Source: Hysterium pulicare CBS 123377
Lineage: Eukaryota; Ascomycota; Dothideomycetes; Hysteriales; Hysteriaceae
Direction of reading: 5' to 3'
Length of the DNA stretch: 64,000 bases
Assembly: GCA_000467715.1 (NCBI GenBank)
Contig: AJFK01000088.1
Coordinates: 16,393 to 80,392, forward strand
Part shown: positions 59,487-64,000 of the stretch, in pieces
How positions within the stretch are numbered: position 1 is the stretch's first letter
Layout: each line of letters begins with the position of its first letter
Translations under genes and position numbers: made by a program
Notes under the pieces: model-generated
The model's input: the letters and a program-made list of their open reading frames with translations, nothing else
Database searches by the model: none
What the model was told of the DNA's origin: nothing

Positions 59487-60712
59487 TCAAGACCTGTCAT
59501 CCTTATCAAACTTATTACTCCAGAACCCTCTGAAATGCTTCTTCTCTCCCAGCGCATTCAACTCCTTAATCTCCGCCGGCGTGAGTTTGAACGTCGCCGC
59601 TCTCAAATAATCTGACAAGCGCTGCTCCTTACTACTCGTCGTCACAGGCACAATATCCTGATCGATACAATATCTCAGACTGATCTCTCCCTCGCTGACC
59701 GCATACTTCTTCGCCAGACTGGCTAAGTAGTCATCGACGGGTCCGGGCGCCGCCTTTGTCACTGCTGTCAGGGGTCCGTATGCCACGGTAGCGATCCCAT
59801 GCTTCTTGTGGTAGTCGAGGAGGGCTGGGTGTTGTAGGTAGGGATGGAATTCGATCTGGTTGCAAGAGGGCACGACTTTGGCGGTCTTCAGGGTGGCTTC
59901 GAGGTGCTGGGGGAGGTAGTTGGAGACGCCGATGGACTTGGCGAGACCGGCTTTTTGGACCTCTTCCATGGTTGCCCATTTGGATTGGAGGTCAGAGTCG
60001 TCTTTGGCGAAGAAAGGGGAGTGGATGAGATAGCTACAGAGGTCTTAGCGATGTTCAAATGACACTGGCGTAGAAGGACAAAGGTAAGAATCGGGAGGTA
60101 TACAGGTCCACATAATCCAGTTGAAGCTTCTTGAGGCTGGTTTTTATCGCGCTCTGAATGTCATCGATATTCGTGATTACTTTAGTAGTGACGAAGAGTT
60201 TCTCCCGAGGCACTTTGCTCTCTTTGATGGCCAACCCAACTTCTGTTTCGGTCTTATACACTGCTCTCCGTCAATAAACGCGGATTTAGTTAGGAAAGTC
60301 GTGGAACAGGTCGGCTCCTTTGTCCGTGTTAGCATACCTTCTGCGCCATCGAGATGGGTGTATCCCATATCAATCGCTTTCTTAATGCTCTCAACTAGGG
60401 ACCTATCGATTTTGCTCTCGTCACCCGTTTTGTACCATGCCGTGCCAGTGCCATACCCCAGCTGCATCCGAGAGAGTTAGCATCGAGTTCGAAGATTATC
60501 TGGTCCTCACGTAGCCATAGCACAGCTACACATACCATTGGTATAGATGTTCCGTCATTGAGCTTCAAGGCCGGAATTGGAGTATGAATGTTCGCCATGG
60601 CTGAATACTGTCGTCTATATACGGGAGAAAGCACAGCCTGCTGACGAGTAACCGATTGTTGTGTACTGGCACGAACTATGGATGGGAGTGCAGGTCTAAT
60701 AACTTTGAACAT
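59487..60712 (-). CDS. Aldo-keto reductase with possible mitochondrial presequence
   Basis: Four exons (60712-60536, 60461-60338, 60260-60104, 60033-59487). From the Met at 60712 the product is 334 aa; from the Met at 60598 it is 296 aa, the usual AKR length. The extra 38 residues (MFKVIRPALPSIVRAST through YRRQYSA) are Arg-rich without acids and look like a matrix presequence. The AKR core is complete: Asp and Tyr of HLDGAEVYKTE, Lys of FVTTKV, and His of YLIHSPF form the catalytic tetrad. GLAKSIGVSNYLPQHLE and SCNQIEFHPYLQHPALL follow; residues for the adenosine end of NADPH lie near VTTSSKEQRL. It reduces an aldehyde or ketone; the substrate is unknown. Confidence 0.88.
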
Positions 60713-61529
60713 ACAAAGCTGTAATCGTTCACTTAAGAGTGGAAAAGATATATAATAGGTGGGGTACAGCACGGGGTTAAGAGTTACGGTTACGGCTTTC
60801 ACGGCACTGAAAGAGTGGAGGGGTTCTCATGACGTTATCTCTACCGCTGATGTTGTGAGCCAATGAGACTATTCCCTAGAGAGAATTGTATGCAAACTCA
60901 GCAGTTCAATTTGCTAAGCATCATGTAAGTCTGTCTTTTTCTTCGCAAGACCCCATTAAAAAAACATGAGCTCATTGACCAAATGAAGAAAGAGAAGCAT
61001 GCAAGTAAGATCGAGTCGTTGTCAACGGCTGTGGGACATCCACTCGGCAAGCTTCAACATGGCATGGATATGGCTCCTCCTCCTTGGCTTAACTTAATAG
61101 AAATTGTTCTCCTGTGCCCCGTATCTGTCTAGGATAAAAGAATGCGATTTCACGATTTCACACAAGAATTTGCATGCACAGATACTTTGAGGCTCCCACT
61201 CGCTTCCATTCTAATAATCTTTACACAAGAACAATCGAGACAACTGCCGCTTCCCCCCATCTTTTGAGGAGCTACACAGTGAGGTATTATGATAAAAAAC
61301 ACAACAATAGAAAGGAAAATGAGTGGGTGCATAGTGGTGGAACGCAACGGAGAGACACCTCTCTAAGAGAGACCAATGTTTCAAGAATACATGATCCAGA
61401 AAGACGAGGCACTCTCCGCAACTCCCAGTGTTTTACACTTATTGTTATCCACACGCGGTCTCTGCCGCTCTCCCCACCACTGCCTCCAAACTCTTAAATA
61501 TCATTAGATTACTGTACGCCGCCTGACTT
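60713..61529. other. Intergenic, AKR promoter and PMA1 3' UTR
   Basis: Same-strand spacing. 61150-61500 is likely the long PMA1 3' UTR. No gene or repeat is seen. Confidence 0.4.
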
Positions 61530-64000
61530 TTACGCGCTCTTCTCGTGCTGTGTCGAGACACGTTGTAACGAGACAACTAAAGCATTTGTTAGCAGTGGAA
61601 CTAATATTATCAGCGACAAGATATTGCTTACCGAAATCTTCCAGTGACCTCTGCTTGGAGTCTTTCTTCGGTGATTTGCCGTGCATGAGGTTGTCAAACC
61701 CAATACTGTCCTGGAGAAGGTAGTAGATACCACCCAAAACGCAGAACACACCGAACGAAAAGATCCAGACACGGACAACAGCGACGATGGAAGTATTTCC
61801 GCCAACGAACCAACCGAATAGACAGAAGAAAGTGGCTATCAGGTCGACAATAAGAATGGCTCCACTGAGCTGCCAAGATGGGATGGAAGACCAGAAGGGC
61901 CCATTGGCACGGGTAATAAAAATGAGCCAGTTCTCAGAGAGAGAAATCTGAAGGAACAAGACCTCATCACGGACACCAAAGTTCTGGACGATACCACCGC
62001 TGACACCCTGGCCGGCGGCATTGGGCAGATTCTGATACGGGAACATAGTGGTGAGGGTGATCCAACTACCAACAGCCAAGACAACACCGAGCAAGACCGA
62101 CATACCCCAAAGCTTAGGAAGATTCCACTTGACTGGGGTCTTGCTAAAGGGTGCATTGTCGTAGGCAATGGCAAGTGTCGCAATATCGGCGAAAATGGCG
62201 ATGAAGACGACAAGTTCCAGGTTGAGGGAAGTGTTCAAGATGGCGATCCAGAGACCAAGGAAGATCTCAAGATGGAGAGACAAGGCGATACGGTAGACGA
62301 CGTAGGCGTACATGCGGTGGAAAATCTGACGAGACGTCTTGAGAGCGTCAATGATAGCAGACAAACCAGGAGCAAGGAAAACAATATCGGCGGCGGAACG
62401 AGCGGCATCGGAGGCACCCTCGACAGCAATACCAGTGTCAGCCTTCTTCAGTGATGGGGCATCGTTCACACCATCACCAGTCATAGCAACCAGGTACCCA
62501 CGTTGCTGAAGAATCTCAACGACATTGTACTTGTGCTGTGGGAAAACCTCGGCGAAACCATCGGCAGCCTCGACGAAATCGTAGACTTCGGAACCGGGCA
62601 TCTCACCGCCTCCACCAAGACCAAGACGCTCAGCATTGTAGACGTTTGTACCGAGACCAAGTTGACGAGAAGTTTCCCTGGCAATACCGACGGCGTCACC
62701 AGTCAACATCTTGATGGACAGACCGAGAGTCTTGGCTTCGTTGATGGTTCGGGCGGTATCGTGACGAGGTGGATCAGAGCAGGGCATTATACCGAGGATC
62801 TCCCAAGAGCTGTCACCACGCTTACGGGCAACACCGAGCGAACGGAAACCACGAGTAGCGAATTCAGCAACCTTGTTCTTGTATGCCTCATCGATGGCTT
62901 CTGGGATGGGGTGGTCCTCCTCGACAGTTCTCAACACGAAAAGCGGCGCACCCTTGACGCAAATGATGCGCTCGCCCTGGGGAGATTCGACAACGGCTTG
63001 GACTTTCTTGCTGACGGGATCGAAGGGGTAGAAATCAATGACACGGTACTTGCTGAGCACACCCTTGGCCCTCGGGTAAAACTTGAGCGCCTTCAAGAAA
63101 GCCTTATCAATAGCATCAATACCCTTCTTCTTGCGGGAGGCAGCCAAACAAGCAGTAAGCATGAGATCTTCAGGCTCAACGCCAGCGACAGTGTAGGGCT
63201 CGGCGAGAGACAGTTTGTTCTTGGTGAGGGTACCAGTCTTGTCAGAGCAGAGAATTTCGACACCGGCAAGAGACTCGATGGCGCTAAGCTTCTGGACGAT
63301 AGCTTGCTTCTTAGCAAGGTAAGCAGCACCGACAGCCATGGTGGTTGTGACGACAGCGGGAAGACCGACGGGTACACCAATGATGGTAATGGCAAGGGTG
63401 AACTCGAGGATAGTGACGATGCTGTTCGATCGGTAGAAGGAGCTGACCCAGACGACCAATAGGGTGAGGATGACCAAGATCAACAAAACCGTACCGATAC
63501 CGTTCAGCACTTCAGTAAAATGACCAGTTCCACCGGAAGCACTGGCAACGAGAGACGCAGCACGACCGACGAAGGTGGAGTCGCCAGTAGCGGTGATAAC
63601 CATGAAGGCCTCACCACGCTTTACGGCCGAGGAAGCGTAGCAAGTGTCTCCCTTGTGCTTGTCGACAGCGAGAGATTCACCAGTGATGGCGGACTGATCG
63701 ACCTGTAGGAAAGCATCTTCGGTGACGATGCGACCATCGGCGGGAATGATGGTACCTTCTTCAATCTGGAGGATATCACCGGGGACGACTTCAGGAGCCT
63801 CGATCTCAGCGAGAGCGCCATCACGAAGCACGGTAGCCTTGAGAGCGAGAGTCTTTTTCAACTCCTCGACGATAGAACCAGCCTGGAATTCCTGGATGAA
63901 ACCAACTGCAGCGTTGAGCAACAGAAGGGCGCAAATGACACCGAAATCAACCCAATCTTGAAGACCGGCGGCAAGAACGGCGGGCGGCCGTGGGGGGAGG
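61530..64000 (-). CDS. PMA1: Plasma membrane H+-ATPase (P3A-type), 5' end missing
   Basis: The gene enters from beyond the window. Visible: a long exon down to 61632 and a last exon 61576-61530 (GTAAGC donor, CTTTAG acceptor), which supplies the family's C-terminal end [15 protein letters not shown]. Landmarks in order: [11 protein letters not shown] (TM2 region), TGESLAVDK (actuator), the phosphorylation site [20 protein letters not shown] (nucleotide pocket), [10 protein letters not shown] and [10 protein letters not shown] (hinge), then the M5-M10 membrane segments including [20 protein letters not shown] and the Asp in [13 protein letters not shown]. It pumps protons out and powers secondary uptake, including sugar porters like the one in this window. 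The terminal Ser/Thr-Gln region is the known regulatory phosphorylation site. Confidence 0.95.

Noticed and set aside
1-64000. CRISPR arrays, insertion sequences, secondary-metabolite core genes
   Set aside because: Nothing of the kind was seen; eukaryotic gene structure throughout.

Overview
This window is nuclear DNA of a filamentous ascomycete (Pezizomycotina). The genes are interrupted by short GT..AG introns of about 50-60 bp. The single-copy proteins are recognisably fungal: a fused NADH/NADPH-type glutamate synthase, Yme2/RNA12, Chz1, Tom5, a Puf4-type Pumilio protein and a PMA1-type H+-ATPase. The 2EXR/F-box-like protein and the small secreted protein fit the same group. No closer placement is claimed. 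All exon models are my own reading of splice signals and frames; no database was searched.

Layout. 1-450: 5' end of a CTF4/Mcl1-like replication factor, divergent from an F-box-like gene. 1.4-1.85 kb: a decayed gene relic that resembles sequence near 54.0 kb and 59.1 kb. 2.0-7.3 kb: four VOC-fold (glyoxalase/dioxygenase-like) paralogues, one broken by frameshifts, with the histone chaperone CHZ1 among them. 7.3-10.4 kb: no gene recognised apart from the probable GLT1 leader. 10.4-17.1 kb: glutamate synthase GLT1 (2142 aa from five exons). 17.9-20.7 kb: YME2. 21.1-22.3 kb: APC15. 23.0 kb: a small secreted protein. 23.9-25.4 kb: SPN1/IWS1, divergent from TOM5. 26.4-28.6 kb: NUP57/NUP54, divergent from complex I subunit NDUFA8. 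29.5-30.4 kb: an unknown gene. 30.5-31.05 kb: an AT-rich patch.

31-41.5 kb holds a loose sugar-use group: a secreted GH3 beta-glucosidase and a sugar-porter MFS transporter share one promoter carrying CreA-like motifs. They are followed by a secreted deaminase-fold protein, the SNARE BET1 and a GH31 alpha-xylosidase. A possible joint role is breakdown of beta-glucans and xyloglucan oligomers outside the cell, uptake, and removal of xylose side groups inside. From 42.6 kb to the end every gene is on the minus strand: PUF4, RNA polymerase III subunit RPC2, an SR-rich protein, U2 snRNP protein CUS1/SF3B2, an aldo-keto reductase with an optional mitochondrial presequence, and PMA1, cut by the window edge.

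The least expected signals are these: a recurring codon regime in which exons begin rich in C-ending codons and finish rich in G/T-ending codons; the VOC paralogue group; the dispersed gene relics; and very small exons (10 nt in CHZ1, 10-11 nt first exons in TOM5 and BET1, 21 nt in PUF4).
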